A DNA stretch of 52,405 bases, taken from NCBI GenBank assembly GCA_944391335.1, contig CALXTF010000007.1, positions 1-52,405 on the forward strand, written 5' to 3'. The notes below the pieces were generated by a model that was not told the DNA's origin, ran no database searches, and was given only the letters and a program-made list of their open reading frames with translations. The translations under genes and the position numbers were made by a program. The stretch is from an uncultured Alphaproteobacteria bacterium (GTDB lineage Bacteria > Pseudomonadota > Alphaproteobacteria > RF32 > CAG-239). Of the stretch, positions 9,304-19,273 are shown one piece after another (the stretch's first letter is position 1; each line of letters starts with the position of its first letter).

Positions 9304-11730
9304 TTATTTTTCAGAACTGATTCGCATACGATAGAATGAACGCCATACGAAAATAAGTCCGATTAAAAAGAAAGTTACGCCAAATCCCAGAGACAAGCAC
9401 CGTGGTGCGGCGACAGCCATTTCCACAGCCAAGAGTCCAAATAGAGTTGTAAATTTAATAATAGGATTTAAGGCAACAGAAGATGTATCTTTATATGGAT
9501 CACCGACCGTATCACCGACAACAGCGGCATCATGCAAAGGTGTACCTTTTTCTTTTAAATCAACTTCGACTACTTTTTTAGCATTATCCCACGCACCACC
9601 TGCATTAGCCATATAAAGGGCTTGGAACAGACCGAAGATGGCTATTGAAATGAGGTAGCTGGCAAAGAGTTCCGGATTAAAGCAAGCAAAAGCTATTGTA
9701 AAGCAGAAAATAACCATAAAGATATTAAACATACCTTTTTGTGCATAAATTGTACAAATTTTAACGACTTTTTTTGAATCCTCAATAGATGCTGCTTTTT
9801 TGGTATTAAGTTTAATATGTTTTTTGATATAAGCGACAGCGCGATAAGCTCCCGTAGAAACAGCCTGCATTGAAGCTCCGGAGAACCAATAGATCACAGC
9901 ACCACCCAAGAGTAGTCCGAATAATACCATAGGGTTCATCAAATTAAGTTCTAATTTTAAGAGTAAGATAATTGAGAAGATCATGGTTGTTGCTCCGATA
10001 ACGGCAGTTCCAATAAGCACAGGTTTTGCCGTTGCTTTAAAAGTATTTCCGGCGGAATCATTTTTTTCTAATAATTCTTTACCGATTTTAAAATCCGGAT
10101 TAAAACCATAATCTTTTTCGATTTCTTTTTTAATTCCTTTAATTTGCTCTATCTGGGAAAGTTCAAAAACAGATTGAGCATTATCTGTAACCGGACCATA
10201 ACTGTCAACGGCAATTGTAACCGGCCCCATACCGAGCATACCAAAAGCGACTAATCCAAAGGCAAAGACTGTTGGATAAACCATATAAGTTTCAAGCCCG
10301 TTTACAGAAGTGAAATAAGCAATTGTCATTAAACCGACAATAACCAATCCTTTCCAAAAGGCGGAAAAATTACCGGCGACAATACCAGACACTATATTCA
10401 GGGACGCACCGGCTTCACGACTGGCATCGACTATTTCTTGCACATGTTTAGATTTTGAAGAAGTAAATATTTTTGTAAACTCAGGTATCAAAGCCGCGGC
10501 TAAAGTTCCACAACTAATAATAACAGAGAGTTTCCACCATAAATTTTCTCCCATTGTACCAATCATAATATATGAAATACCAAAAGTGGCGGCTATTGAT
10601 AAGAGAGAAGAGATCCAAACCAAAGATGTTAGAGGGGTTTCAAAATCAAAATCTTGTTTATTACCAAAACGAAATTTAGAGAACACATTATTAATGATAT
10701 AGGATAAGACAGATGTTACGACCATTAACAAGCGCATTGTAAAAATCCAAACGATTAAACGGGCTTGAATATCTATTCCATCAGCCATTAAAGATAATTC
10801 GCCATTTGGTGTATATCCCATACCTGCTGCCAACACAATAAAGCTGATAAGAGCAACACCGGTAACACCATATGTTTCAAAGCCATCAGCAGTTGGTCCG
10901 ACAGAATCACCGGCATTATCACCGGTACAATCCGCTATCACGCCGGGATTACGGGCATCATCTTCATCTATTTTAAAGATAATTTTCATCAAGTCTGCTC
11001 CGATATCGGCGATTTTAGTAAAGATACCGCCACAAATACGCAGAGCAGAAGCTCCCAAAGATTCGCCAATAGCAAAACCTATAAAGCAAGCACCTGCGTT
11101 TTCGCGAGGAATAAAGAGTAAAATGATAATCATCATAATCAATTCGACGCAAATTAACAAGACACCGATAGACATTCCGGAACGCAGGGGCAAGCTCATA
11201 ACCGGAAAAGCTTTACCTCTTAAGGAAGCAAATGCCGTACGAGCATTAGCATATGTGTTAATGCGCATACCGAACCAAGCGACAGAAAAAGAACCTAGAA
11301 TACCCAAAACAGACCAGAGTAAAATATTTATAACCATAGGCAAAGGTGTTTGGTTTAAGAAAAAGAAATAGTAGAAGATACAAACAGCAATAAAAGTTTC
11401 TAAAATGACAAGAAGTACTGCTTGCTGTTTCATATATGTTTTACAAGTTTCATAAATTAAGGAAGCTATATTTAACATTGATTTATGAGCGGGCATTTTT
11501 TTGATTTTACAAAATTCGTAGAAACCGAAAAGCATTCCCAACCCACAAATAATTAGACCGTAACCCAATATTTGTTCGCCAGTAAAAACAAGATTTCCGA
11601 ATTGATATTCGGCAATTCCCAGCAAAGGAATTTTCAAATCAATTTCCGAAGCACTTGCCGTCTGAGCCAAAAGGCATGAAAACAGTATGGTTACCAAAAA
11701 ACGCCAACTGTACTTTTTTAATAAATTCAT
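9304..11730 (-). CDS. hppA: Ion-pumping membrane pyrophosphatase
   Basis: 808 residues and about 16 membrane spans, longer than the usual ~700. It hydrolyses cytoplasmic pyrophosphate and pumps H+ (or Na+) across the inner membrane. Substrate-binding Asp clusters are present at 257-275 (DDARNPGVIADCTGDNAGD) and near the C-terminus (GDTVGDPYKDTSS). The usual 'DNVGDNVGD' is 'DCTGDNAGD' and 'ADLFETY' is 'ADGFETY', so it belongs to a divergent branch. K565 in 'AGNTFKATAKP' sits where K+-independent enzymes have Lys and K+-dependent ones Ala, so K+ independence is predicted. The N-terminus (1-28) is signal-like. Ion specificity cannot be read reliably. Confidence 0.93.
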   Translation of the reverse strand: MNLLKKYSWRFLVTILFSCLLAQTASASEIDLKIPLLGIAEYQFGNLVFTGEQILGYGLIICGLGMLFGFYEFCKIKKMPAHKSMLNIASLIYETCKTYMKQQAVLLVILETFIAVCIFYYFFFLNQTPLPMVINILLWSVLGILGSFSVAWFGMRINTYANARTAFASLRGKAFPVMSLPLRSGMSIGVLLICVELIMMIIILLFIPRENAGACFIGFAIGESLGASALRICGGIFTKIADIGADLMKIIFKIDEDDARNPGVIADCTGDNAGDSVGPTADGFETYGVTGVALISFIVLAAGMGYTPNGELSLMADGIDIQARLIVWIFTMRLLMVVTSVLSYIINNVFSKFRFGNKQDFDFETPLTSLVWISSLLSIAATFGISYIMIGTMGENLWWKLSVIISCGTLAAALIPEFTKIFTSSKSKHVQEIVDASREAGASLNIVSGIVAGNFSAFWKGLVIVGLMTIAYFTSVNGLETYMVYPTVFAFGLVAFGMLGMGPVTIAVDSYGPVTDNAQSVFELSQIEQIKGIKKEIEKDYGFNPDFKIGKELLEKNDSAGNTFKATAKPVLIGTAVIGATTMIFSIILLLKLELNLMNPMVLFGLLLGGAVIYWFSGASMQAVSTGAYRAVAYIKKHIKLNTKKAASIEDSKKVVKICTIYAQKGMFNIFMVIFCFTIAFACFNPELFASYLISIAIFGLFQALYMANAGGAWDNAKKVVEVDLKEKGTPLHDAAVVGDTVGDPYKDTSSVALNPIIKFTTLFGLLAVEMAVAAPRCLSLGFGVTFFLIGLIFVWRSFYRMRISSEK

Positions 11731-11776
11731 AATATAATCCTCATAATTGAATTAGATTTAATCACTTAATGTGGCT

Positions 11777-11805
11777 AGCCTATAACTTCTAAATCATGAT
11801 TGCAA
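11777..11805 (-). promoter_or_regulatory. Candidate sigma70 promoter for hppA
   Basis: On the minus strand TTGCAA (11800-11805) is followed after 17 bp by TAGGCT (11777-11782), about 35 bp upstream of the hppA start region. The -35 is good, the -10 weak. Confidence 0.35.
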
Positions 11806-11876
11806 GTCTAAAAATAATTTTACGATCAAAAGATCCATAAATTACATTTTTTTTAGAAAGCGCAATTATCTTAGTA

Positions 11877-11905
11877 TTGACAAAAAAGATATTTTTTGAT
11901 AAAAG
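11877..11905 (+). promoter_or_regulatory. Candidate sigma70 promoter for the small gene at 11929
   Basis: Perfect TTGACA (11877-11882), 17-bp spacer, TAAAAG (11900-11905). Transcription would start near 11912, which rules out the in-frame TTG at 11896 as start codon and leaves a short leader of about 17 nt. Confidence 0.5.
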
Positions 11906-11928
11906 GATATAAACTAAATTTATATATT

Positions 11929-12240
11929 ATGAAAATTATTAAGATTGAAGAAAAAGAAATACCCGTACCATATGGTAATGATTGTGGGTATGTGTATAAA
12001 CAAGAGCTGATATACTTATTATTCTTTGATAATAACAGAAGTATAATCGTTAATGATCTCTTTTGTGACGGTCAACCTTTGCAAGTAGGTGACGAAGTGT
12101 ATGTATATGGATATATTATATCCCGAAGGCCGCTTAGTAAAAAAGAAATCAAGAAGAGGAACGTATTTGATACGGCACCTTACATTATAACATTGTTAAT
12201 ATGCTTTATTGCATCGATATTGGTTCTTTTTTTGACATAG
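11929..12240 (+). CDS. Small C-terminally membrane-anchored protein, unknown function
   Basis: 103 residues from ATG at 11929; the upstream TTG (11896) lies within the predicted promoter. I do not recognise the family. The first 80 residues are soluble, with several short beta-like stretches (KEIPVPYGNDCGYVYKQELI, EVYVYGYIISRRP) and a basic stretch (KKEIKKR). A single C-terminal hydrophobic helix follows (about 83-103, YIITLLICFIASILVLF), so the protein is likely tail-anchored facing the cytoplasm. No Shine-Dalgarno is visible before the ATG. Not part of an operon: hppA is divergent and a terminator follows directly. Confidence 0.6.
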   Translation: MKIIKIEEKEIPVPYGNDCGYVYKQELIYLLFFDNNRSIIVNDLFCDGQPLQVGDEVYVYGYIISRRPLSKKEIKKRNVFDTAPYIITLLICFIASILVLFLT

Positions 12241-12260
12241 TTTTTTTATAGTTAAATTTA

Positions 12261-12288
12261 AAGCCGCTCTTTAATGGAGCGGCTTTTT
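12261..12288 (+). terminator. Terminator after the 103-residue gene, facing pnp
   Basis: AAGCCGCTC (12261-12269) pairs with GAGCGGCTT (12277-12285), followed by a T-run through 12288 on the plus strand. The minus-strand side is AT-rich and may also stop pnp transcription. Confidence 0.8.
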
Positions 12289-12295
12289 CATTAGC

Positions 12296-14419
12296 TTACT
12301 TACTTTCCAAATCTTCACCAGTTTCCTGATTTACTCTTTTAGCAGAAAGCTTATATTTGCCTCGATTATCCATACCCAAGCATTTAACCCAAATATAATC
12401 ACCTTCTTTATAAAAATCAGAAACAGAAGCTATTCTTTCATTTTTAACTTCAGAAATATGAACCAAGCCTTCTGTTGAACCGACGAATTTTACAAATGCG
12501 CCAAAATCCATAATTTTGGTAATAACGCCATGGTAGATTTTTCCTTCTTCAGGTTCGGCAACAATACTCATAATCCAATCCAAAGCGGCCTGTCCATCAG
12601 CACTATTGACCGTAGCAATACGAATAACACCATCATCACTAATATCAATTTTAGAGTTTGTTTTTTCAGTAATTTCACGGATAACCTTTCCACCGGAACC
12701 GATAACTTCACGAATTTTATCAACAGGAATTTTTAGAGCGATAATTCTTGGAGCATGTTCAGCGACGTGAGGACGAGGTTGAGCAATTGTTTTAGCCATT
12801 TCACCCAAGATATGGATACGTCCTTCATGAGCTTGAGCAAGTGCATTTTTCATAATTTCCTTAGTGATAGATGTAATTTTAATATCCATCTGCAAAGCCG
12901 TTACCCCATCTTTAGTACCTGCGACTTTGAAGTCCATATCGCCTAAATGATCTTCATCACCTAAGATATCGGTTAAAATAGCGACACGACCATCATCTTC
13001 TTTAATCAATCCCATAGCAATACCTGCGACCGGTTTTTGCATTGGAACGCCTGCAGCCATTAAGGATAAAGTTGATCCACAAACGGTTGCCATAGAAGAA
13101 GATCCGTTAGATTCTAAAATTTCAGAAACGACGCGAACTGTATAAGGGAAAACATCTTTATCTTTAGGCATCATGGGATGGACGGCCCGCCAAGCTAATT
13201 TACCATGGCCTATTTCGCGTCTTCCGGGACTTCCTATACGACCACATTCACCGACAGAGAAAGGAGGAAAATTATAATTAAGCATAAAATCTTCTTTATA
13301 CTCATTCATCAAACCATCTACGATTTGAGCGTCTTCACCGGTTCCCAATGTTGTAACGACTAAAGCTTGAGTTTCGCCACGGGTAAAAATAGCAGAACCA
13401 TGAGCTGTAGGCAAAACATCAACTTCGCACCAAATAGGACGAACAGTTTTTGTATCTCTGCCGTCGATTCTTTTTCCGGTTGTCAGGACTTTTTCTCGTA
13501 CGACGACATGCTTTAATTTTTCCAAAACATCGAGCAAATAACGATTTTCGATTTCATTTTCCGGATCGATACCTGCTTTAACTTCCTCATCGAGTTGGCC
13601 AATTAAAGTTCCGCGTTTAAGTTTATCTGTTTCGCAAAAAGCTTCTTCATAACGGGAACGAAAACTTTTAGCGATTCGATCGTACATTTCATCAAATTCT
13701 TTAGGGAAAGTTGGAACATCCCAAGCTTCTTTACCGGCTTCTTTAGCTAAATCGACAATTGCATCAATAACGGGTTGGAAACTATCAAAACCGAACATAA
13801 CAGCATTAAGCATTGTTTCCTCTGAGAGTTCATTTGCTTCGGATTCGACCATTAACACCCCTTCTTTGGTACCGGCGACAGTTAATTCCAATTCAGAAGT
13901 TTTTTGTTCTTCAATGGTTGGGTTTAAAATAAATTGACCATTTTTATAGCCGACCTTAGCGGCACCGATAGGTCCCATAAATGGAATACCGGATACGGCC
14001 AAAGCAGCAGATGCTGCAATCATTGAAACGACATCGGAAGTATTTTTCTGATCATGACATAAAGCCGTACAGATAATCTGAACTTCATTTTTAAAAGCAT
14101 CAGGGAACAAAGGGCGAATAGGACGATCGATTAACCGTGAGACGAGTACCTCATGTTCGGAAGGTTTGCCTTCTCTTTTCATAAAGCCGCCGGGTATTTT
14201 ACCTGTTGCATAATATTTTTCTTGATAATTCACCGTCAAAGGGAAAAAGTCTTGATCTGCTTTAACCTCTTTAGCGGCGCATACTGTTGCCAATACTTTA
14301 GTTTCACCATAAGTAACAACAACGGCACCGGTTGCTTGTTTTGCCACCTTACCTGTTTCAATAACGAGTTTTCGTCCTCCCCAATTCATTTCGCGGGTGG
14401 ACACTTTTAAATTATTCAT
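12296..14419 (-). CDS. pnp: Polyribonucleotide nucleotidyltransferase (PNPase)
   Basis: 707 residues, full length. It degrades RNA 3'-to-5' by phosphorolysis as a trimer and is a core degradosome enzyme. Order: RNase PH domain 1 ('[20 protein letters not shown]'), an all-alpha linker, RNase PH domain 2 with the active-site region '[19 protein letters not shown]', a KH domain at about 560-615 ('[15 protein letters not shown]') and an S1 domain at about 625-695 ('[17 protein letters not shown]'). It starts after an AAAGGT ribosome-binding site. The rpsO-pnp order with a structured leader between them matches the autoregulated arrangement in other proteobacteria. Confidence 0.97.
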   Translation of the reverse strand: MNNLKVSTREMNWGGRKLVIETGKVAKQATGAVVVTYGETKVLATVCAAKEVKADQDFFPLTVNYQEKYYATGKIPGGFMKREGKPSEHEVLVSRLIDRPIRPLFPDAFKNEVQIICTALCHDQKNTSDVVSMIAASAALAVSGIPFMGPIGAAKVGYKNGQFILNPTIEEQKTSELELTVAGTKEGVLMVESEANELSEETMLNAVMFGFDSFQPVIDAIVDLAKEAGKEAWDVPTFPKEFDEMYDRIAKSFRSRYEEAFCETDKLKRGTLIGQLDEEVKAGIDPENEIENRYLLDVLEKLKHVVVREKVLTTGKRIDGRDTKTVRPIWCEVDVLPTAHGSAIFTRGETQALVVTTLGTGEDAQIVDGLMNEYKEDFMLNYNFPPFSVGECGRIGSPGRREIGHGKLAWRAVHPMMPKDKDVFPYTVRVVSEILESNGSSSMATVCGSTLSLMAAGVPMQKPVAGIAMGLIKEDDGRVAILTDILGDEDHLGDMDFKVAGTKDGVTALQMDIKITSITKEIMKNALAQAHEGRIHILGEMAKTIAQPRPHVAEHAPRIIALKIPVDKIREVIGSGGKVIREITEKTNSKIDISDDGVIRIATVNSADGQAALDWIMSIVAEPEEGKIYHGVITKIMDFGAFVKFVGSTEGLVHISEVKNERIASVSDFYKEGDYIWVKCLGMDNRGKYKLSAKRVNQETGEDLESK

Positions 14420-14459
14420 ATTATCTACCTTTCTTTACATCTAACATCTTTAAACATCA

Positions 14460-14522
14460 CCTATCTGTTTTCTAAGATAGGATTTTATAAAGGTTTTGCG
14501 GAACGTTTTGTTCCGCAAAACC
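14460..14522 (-). promoter_or_regulatory. Double-hairpin pnp leader
   Basis: Between rpsO and pnp the minus-strand RNA forms two hairpins. The first has a perfect 13-bp stem (14492-14504 with 14510-14522, 5-nt loop). The second has a 7-bp stem (14460-14466 with 14475-14481, 8-nt loop). No strong T-run follows either. In E. coli a double-stranded pnp leader in the same place is cut by RNase III and controls PNPase autoregulation, so an equivalent role is inferred. Confidence 0.6.
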
Positions 14523-14530
14523 CTTTAGAC

Positions 14531-14800
14531 TTAACGACGAATATTAAGTTTTTTAATAATTTCCTGATATCTGTTCTCGTCTTTTTTCTTCAAGTAATCT
14601 AGGAGATGGCGGCGTTTACTGACCATCTTCATTAAGCCCAAACGAGAATGGAGATCCTTACGATGAACATTAAAATGTTCAATCAGGTTATTAATACGCG
14701 TTGTCCAAATTGCGATTTGGACTTCTGGAGAACCGGTATCTCCTTCACTTAAAGCGTAAGTTTTAACCAGTTCATTTTTAACTTGTTTAGTAATCGACAT
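14531..14800 (-). CDS. rpsO: 30S ribosomal protein S15
   Basis: 89 residues, exact family length. S15 binds the central domain of 16S rRNA (helices 20-22) early in 30S assembly. Conserved segments: '[20 protein letters not shown]', the HxxDxHSRxGL motif ('[19 protein letters not shown]') and the final '[12 protein letters not shown]'. Located between truB and pnp in the conserved order. Start has an AAGGAAAATAAG leader. Confidence 0.97.
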   Translation of the reverse strand: MSITKQVKNELVKTYALSEGDTGSPEVQIAIWTTRINNLIEHFNVHRKDLHSRLGLMKMVSKRRHLLDYLKKKDENRYQEIIKKLNIRR

Positions 14801-14817
14801 CTTATTTTCCTTAATTA

Positions 14818-15726
14818 TTATAAATTAAACACACGGATCGGAGAAATTTTTGTTTCTTCGATTCGCACCAATGCCACTAAACGCTTATCACAAACAGCAG
14901 CTACGATTGTTTGAAGCGGGAATAAATTTTCCCTTTCTTTCGGAGACAGAGCTTGTCCATGACAAAGTTTAGCAGCTTCCACTTCCGAAACAGCCATAAC
15001 CGCGATGCCGCGCAGAGAGGTTTCTGACGGAAGTAAAAATTTTCTACGTTCATCAACATACAACATATTTTGCAAAGTTTCCAGAGAAATTTCTGATTTT
15101 TCATCAAAAATTCCCGCTCGTGTGCGTCTTAACCGACATAGATAACCGCATGTACCAAGCATTTTTGCCATATCTCGTCCAAGACTTCTAATATATGTTC
15201 CTTTTGAACAACAAACTTTAAATGAAGTTTGATTATTAGGGAGATTTCCGCAATATTCCAATTTATAAATATTTACTGTTCGTTCTGCAATTATGACTTC
15301 TTGTCCTTGTCGAGCCAGATCATAAGCTCGTTTGCCATTAATTTTTACAGCACTAAATATCGGTGGTGTTTGTTTAATTTGTCCTATAAACAGAGGAATA
15401 ATTTGCAAAATTTCTTCTTTTTTAGGTATTTTATTACAAGTTTCTATAATTTGTCCTTCACTATCGGCACTATCGGTAGCTATTCCCCATTGTATGGTAA
15501 ATTCATATTCTTTAGTTTCATCATCCAAAAAATCTATCAATTTTGTTGTTTCGCCAAAGGCAATAGGGAGAACTCCTGATGCGAAAGGATCCAAAGTGCC
15601 GATATGTCCATTTTTTTTAGCATTAAGCAGGCGGCGGGTTAAATTAACGATATAAGTTGATCCCATTCCTGCGGGTTTATCAAGAATTAACCAACCATTA
15701 ACAGCATCGCCTTTACGATGTTTCAT
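14818..15726 (-). CDS. truB: tRNA pseudouridine(55) synthase
   Basis: 302 residues. It isomerises U55 to pseudouridine in the T-loop of almost all tRNAs. The catalytic Asp lies in '[20 protein letters not shown]'; '[14 protein letters not shown]' at the N-terminus and '[15 protein letters not shown]' in the middle are diagnostic for TruB. A small PUA-like C-terminal part follows. It is tightly spaced with rbfA upstream and rpsO downstream. Confidence 0.96.
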   Translation of the reverse strand: MKHRKGDAVNGWLILDKPAGMGSTYIVNLTRRLLNAKKNGHIGTLDPFASGVLPIAFGETTKLIDFLDDETKEYEFTIQWGIATDSADSEGQIIETCNKIPKKEEILQIIPLFIGQIKQTPPIFSAVKINGKRAYDLARQGQEVIIAERTVNIYKLEYCGNLPNNQTSFKVCCSKGTYIRSLGRDMAKMLGTCGYLCRLRRTRAGIFDEKSEISLETLQNMLYVDERRKFLLPSETSLRGIAVMAVSEVEAAKLCHGQALSPKERENLFPLQTIVAAVCDKRLVALVRIEETKISPIRVFNL

Positions 15727-15747
15727 ATATTTTTCCTTAGATTATTG

Positions 15748-16128
15748 CTAATTTTTTTTAATATCCTGATAGACTTTAGGGTCATGCAACAATTTTTCTA
15801 TTTTATCGGCTTGGGCGAAACTTTCATCTATTCGAAAACGAATTTCAGGAACAAAGCGTAGTGCTGTTTTAGCCGCAACGACTTTACGAAAATGACCGGA
15901 AGCTAATTGTAAAGCTTCTAACACTTGTTCGTCTGTATTAGGATCAGAAGTAATAAAATAAACATCCGCATATTTTAAATCCGAAGAGACTTGAGCCTCG
16001 ACAACAGTAACTAAAGCGTTAATAACTTCCAAATTTCTCACTTTTCCTTGATTAATTTCGCCTGCGATAATTTTTTTTATTTCTTGACCGACGCGAAGTT
16101 GGCGTTGAGATTGTTCTTTAATTGTCAT
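15748..16128 (-). CDS. rbfA: Ribosome-binding factor A
   Basis: 126 residues with the type II KH fold of RbfA: 'RQLRVGQEIKKIIAGEI', 'ALVTVVEAQVSSDLKYADVYF' and 'LRFVPEIRFRIDESFAQADKIEKLL'. It binds the 30S precursor and supports 16S 5'-end maturation, especially in the cold. Between infB and truB as expected. A terminator lies just upstream, so it may be expressed by read-through or its own weak promoter. Confidence 0.95.
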   Translation of the reverse strand: MTIKEQSQRQLRVGQEIKKIIAGEINQGKVRNLEVINALVTVVEAQVSSDLKYADVYFITSDPNTDEQVLEALQLASGHFRKVVAAKTALRFVPEIRFRIDESFAQADKIEKLLHDPKVYQDIKKN

Positions 16129-16145
16129 TTTTCTTTCCTATTGTT

Positions 16146-16186
16146 ATAAAAACAGTCGAAAATCTGTTTTAAACAGATTTTCGACT
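16146..16186 (-). terminator. Intrinsic terminator between infB and rbfA
   Basis: GTCGAAAATCTGTTT (16155-16169) pairs with AAACAGATTTTCGAC (16171-16185), followed on the minus strand by GTTTTTAT. It would end or attenuate the rimP-nusA-ylxR-infB transcript before rbfA. Confidence 0.75.
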
Positions 16187-16202
16187 TTAAAACATTATTT
16201 TA

Positions 16203-18680
16203 TTACGCTAATTTTGCTGCGATTGTTTCTATTTCGTAACATTCAATAAAATCACCGACTTGAATATCATTATAATTTTCGAAACTCATACCACATTCAT
16301 AACCTTCTTTAACTTCTTTAACATCATCTTTAAAACGTTTAAGTTGACCGAGATTTCCATCATGAATAACCACATTATCGCGAAGCAATCTAACTTTAGC
16401 ACCGCGTTTAACCAAACCTTCGGTTACCATACAACCGGCGACTTTACCAACTCCGGTAATATTAAAGACATTTCTGATTTCGGCATAGCCAAGCAATTTT
16501 TCTTTAATTTCGGGAGAAAGCAAACCTTCCAGACCTTTTTTAACATCATCGGCGACATCGTAAATTATGGAATAATAGCGAATATCCACACCATCACGAC
16601 GAGCCATATCACGAGCTTGTGCGATTGCGCGAACATTAAAACCAATGATTAAGGCATTTGAAGCTTTTGCCAAAGTGATATCTGATTCTGAAATTGGACC
16701 AACGGCGGAATGCAAGATTTGTACACTAACTTCATTATTAGATAATTTATTTAACGTACCTTCAATAGCTTCAACAGAACCTTGAACATCGGCTTTAATA
16801 ATAACCGGCAAATGTTTGGATTCGCCGGATTTAATTTTATCCAACATTTGTTCCATTGCCGATTTAGCACTTTTAACCAATTTGGCATCTCTTTCTTTTT
16901 GAATACGATAATTGGTAATTTCTTTGGCTTGAGCTTCACTTTCAACGGCATTAAAGTTATCACCGGCGGCTGGTGTTCCTTGCAAGCCAATAACTTCGAC
17001 CGGTGTTGCGGGACCTGCTTCAAAAATTTTATGGCCATTTTCATTAAACATTGCGCGAATATGTCCCCATTCTTTACCGGCAATAATAATTTCGCCCACT
17101 TTCAAGGTTCCCTTTTGCACGAGGAGAGTTGCTACTGAACCGCGTCCTTTTTCCATTTTAGCTTCAATAACCGTACCATTTGCTTTACATGACGGATCGG
17201 CTTTTAAATCCAGAATCTCTGCTTGTAGAAGGATTGCTTCAACCAATTTATCAATATTAATTCTTTTTTTAGCAGAAACCTCGGCACATAAACATTCTCC
17301 ACCCAATTCTTCAACGGCAATACCATGTTGTAAGAGGGTTGTTTTTACTTTCATGGGATCGGCACCGGGTAGATCAATTTTATTAATAGCCACGACAATA
17401 GGAACTTCTGCGGCTTGGGCATGACGAATAGCTTCTACTGTTTGCGGCATAATACCGTCATTGGCGGCGACAACTAGAACGACGATATCGGTGACTTTTG
17501 CTCCACGAGCGCGCATTTCTGAAAAGGCTTCATGTCCTGGAGTATCAATAAAAGTGATTTTCTGACCATCGTTAAGTGTAATTTGGTAAGCTCCTATATG
17601 TTGAGTAATACCACCGGCTTCTTTAGCTGCAACATTAGTTTCACGCAAAGCATCCAAAAGTGATGTTTTACCATGATCGACGTGTCCCATAACGGTAACG
17701 ACGGGGGCTCGCGGACGCATATTTTCGGGTAAGCTTTCTTCTTTATTAAGAACCATTTCCACATCGCTATCTGCCACACGTTTCCATTTATGGCCCATTT
17801 CTTCGACTACAATTTGCGCTGTATCGGCATCTATCGGTTGATTTATGGTAGCCATAACTCCGAGCGACATTAATTTTTTTATCACTTCCGCGCTTTTTTC
17901 GGCCATACGATTAGCTAATTCTTGCACAGTAATTACTTCAGGAATAATAACTTCTTTAATTATTTTTTCTTGAGGTTGATTATTAACCGGCGCAGATTTA
18001 GGTTGTTTTTTCTTGAAACGACGACGCGGTGCGCCATAGCCATAGAAGTCATCATCATCGTCATCACCGCCGTATGAATGGATATTAACTTTAGGGCTTC
18101 GTCTTTGCGGTTCGAAACTTCGTTTAGTGATTTTTTTTCTTTCCTGTTCAAAGACTTCTTCTTTAGTTCTTATTTTTTCGGTATTTCCTCGATTTTTACG
18201 AGAATATTCATTTTCATCGTCGTCATCATCAAAATCCTTTGCGCGGCGATCTTTATTTTTAACTGCATGTTCTTCAACTTGTGGTTTTGCTGCGGTTTGT
18301 TTTTTTTCTTCATTGATTTGACGTTTTTCTTGTTCTAAACGTTGTTTTTTTTCTTCTTCTTGTTGCAATTCTTTTTGCCGCAAGAGTTCTTCTTCCTCTT
18401 TTTGTTTTTGCCTCAAGGCTTCTTTTTGTTCTTCTTCTTGTTGACGGCGGGCTTCATGTTCTTTAGCTTCGGCGATCAATTTTAATTTTGCCGCGGTTGC
18501 TTCATCGATTTTCACTTCTTTTGTTGCCGGAACAGTTGGATTAATCACTCTTTTTTTGCGCACTTCCACTTGAACCACTTTTTTACCATCACCGGATGGT
18601 TTCGTATCCCCCATATTTTTAAGTGTGAGGGTTTTTTTTCCTGATAATGTTAATTTTTCTTTTGCATTATCTTCTGTCAT
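16203..18680 (-). CDS. infB: Translation initiation factor IF-2
   Basis: 825 residues from ATG at 18680 (GGAG 10 bases upstream); an in-frame start at 18728 would overlap the preceding ylxR gene and adds non-homologous residues. IF-2 is the GTPase that places fMet-tRNA on the 30S subunit and promotes subunit joining. A Lys/Glu/Gln-rich, low-complexity N-terminus (about 60-230) precedes the IF2_N helix bundle ('[20 protein letters not shown]') and the G domain starting near residue 330: G1 [10 protein letters not shown]3 DTPGHEAF, G4 NKIDLP. The C-terminal half carries domain II and the fMet-tRNA-binding domain. Confidence 0.97.
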   Translation of the reverse strand: MTEDNAKEKLTLSGKKTLTLKNMGDTKPSGDGKKVVQVEVRKKRVINPTVPATKEVKIDEATAAKLKLIAEAKEHEARRQQEEEQKEALRQKQKEEEELLRQKELQQEEEKKQRLEQEKRQINEEKKQTAAKPQVEEHAVKNKDRRAKDFDDDDDENEYSRKNRGNTEKIRTKEEVFEQERKKITKRSFEPQRRSPKVNIHSYGGDDDDDDFYGYGAPRRRFKKKQPKSAPVNNQPQEKIIKEVIIPEVITVQELANRMAEKSAEVIKKLMSLGVMATINQPIDADTAQIVVEEMGHKWKRVADSDVEMVLNKEESLPENMRPRAPVVTVMGHVDHGKTSLLDALRETNVAAKEAGGITQHIGAYQITLNDGQKITFIDTPGHEAFSEMRARGAKVTDIVVLVVAANDGIMPQTVEAIRHAQAAEVPIVVAINKIDLPGADPMKVKTTLLQHGIAVEELGGECLCAEVSAKKRINIDKLVEAILLQAEILDLKADPSCKANGTVIEAKMEKGRGSVATLLVQKGTLKVGEIIIAGKEWGHIRAMFNENGHKIFEAGPATPVEVIGLQGTPAAGDNFNAVESEAQAKEITNYRIQKERDAKLVKSAKSAMEQMLDKIKSGESKHLPVIIKADVQGSVEAIEGTLNKLSNNEVSVQILHSAVGPISESDITLAKASNALIIGFNVRAIAQARDMARRDGVDIRYYSIIYDVADDVKKGLEGLLSPEIKEKLLGYAEIRNVFNITGVGKVAGCMVTEGLVKRGAKVRLLRDNVVIHDGNLGQLKRFKDDVKEVKEGYECGMSFENYNDIQVGDFIECYEIETIAAKLA

Positions 18681-18706
18681 ACTAAAATTTTCTCCATTTA
18701 TAATTT

Positions 18707-19273
18707 TCAGGAATTGAAAATTTGCCATTTTTTCAATTGCTTATATACTGTTTCCGCCATTTTCCCTTTTAGTAGTGCGGCATGCACTGTATTTGTTCGA
18801 TTTAAGGCTTGATCGATTTCATTTGTGGTAAACAGGCGTATAATTTCAACATTTCCGGCTGCTGCTTTAATTTTAGCGGCACCGTCATCACTAGCATCGA
18901 CTGTTTCCAGAATAAAAGCGATTCTGTTTTTTTGCAGGTTTTCCCTTACTTTTTCAAATCCGGTAATTAACTTACCTGCTTTTCTTGCCAAATTTATAGT
19001 CTCAAGCGTCCTATTTTTCAAGAGATTTTCGACTATATCCCCTAAATTCTCATTAACTTTGGCTTGTTTTGAGAATTTACGAAAGATATTTTTATGGATT
19101 GCCTGTTCCAGAACACTGCGGGAATTGATTAAATAAAAACCCTTTCCCGGCAGTTTTTTCTTAAAATCGGGAACAACTTGAAAATCTGGTGTAAGCGTAA
19201 ATCTCAGCAATTCATCAGCTGTTTTTGTTGTTCCCGTAAGGATACAAGTTCGTTGGGAATTATTTTCCTTCAT
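18707..19273 (-). CDS. YlxR (DUF448) and L7Ae-type RNA-binding fusion protein
   Basis: 188 residues. The N-terminal part (1-85) is YlxR-like: '[20 protein letters not shown]' and '[18 protein letters not shown]'. The C-terminal part (about 95-185) has an L7Ae/L30e-like fold ('[20 protein letters not shown]'), a family that binds kink-turn RNA. This fusion is common in alphaproteobacteria between nusA and infB. It overlaps nusA by 14 bp, so translation is coupled. A role in ribosome assembly or in transcription-translation coupling is inferred from the operon; the exact target is unknown. Confidence 0.88.
   Translation of the reverse strand: MKENNSQRTCILTGTTKTADELLRFTLTPDFQVVPDFKKKLPGKGFYLINSRSVLEQAIHKNIFRKFSKQAKVNENLGDIVENLLKNRTLETINLARKAGKLITGFEKVRENLQKNRIAFILETVDASDDGAAKIKAAAGNVEIIRLFTTNEIDQALNRTNTVHAALLKGKMAETVYKQLKKWQIFNS

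Noticed and set aside
15229-15655. Open frames opposite truB (116 and 107 residues)
   Set aside because: Antisense shadows of a conserved gene; composition is Phe/Ile-rich and there is no ribosome-binding site or family resemblance.
16260-16652. 130-residue frame opposite infB
   Set aside because: Antisense to a conserved coding region with a low-complexity Asn/Ile/Phe/Thr product.
18681-18728. Upstream infB start at 18728
   Set aside because: It overlaps the ylxR-like gene and adds residues unlike IF-2; the ATG at 18680 has a good GGAG site.
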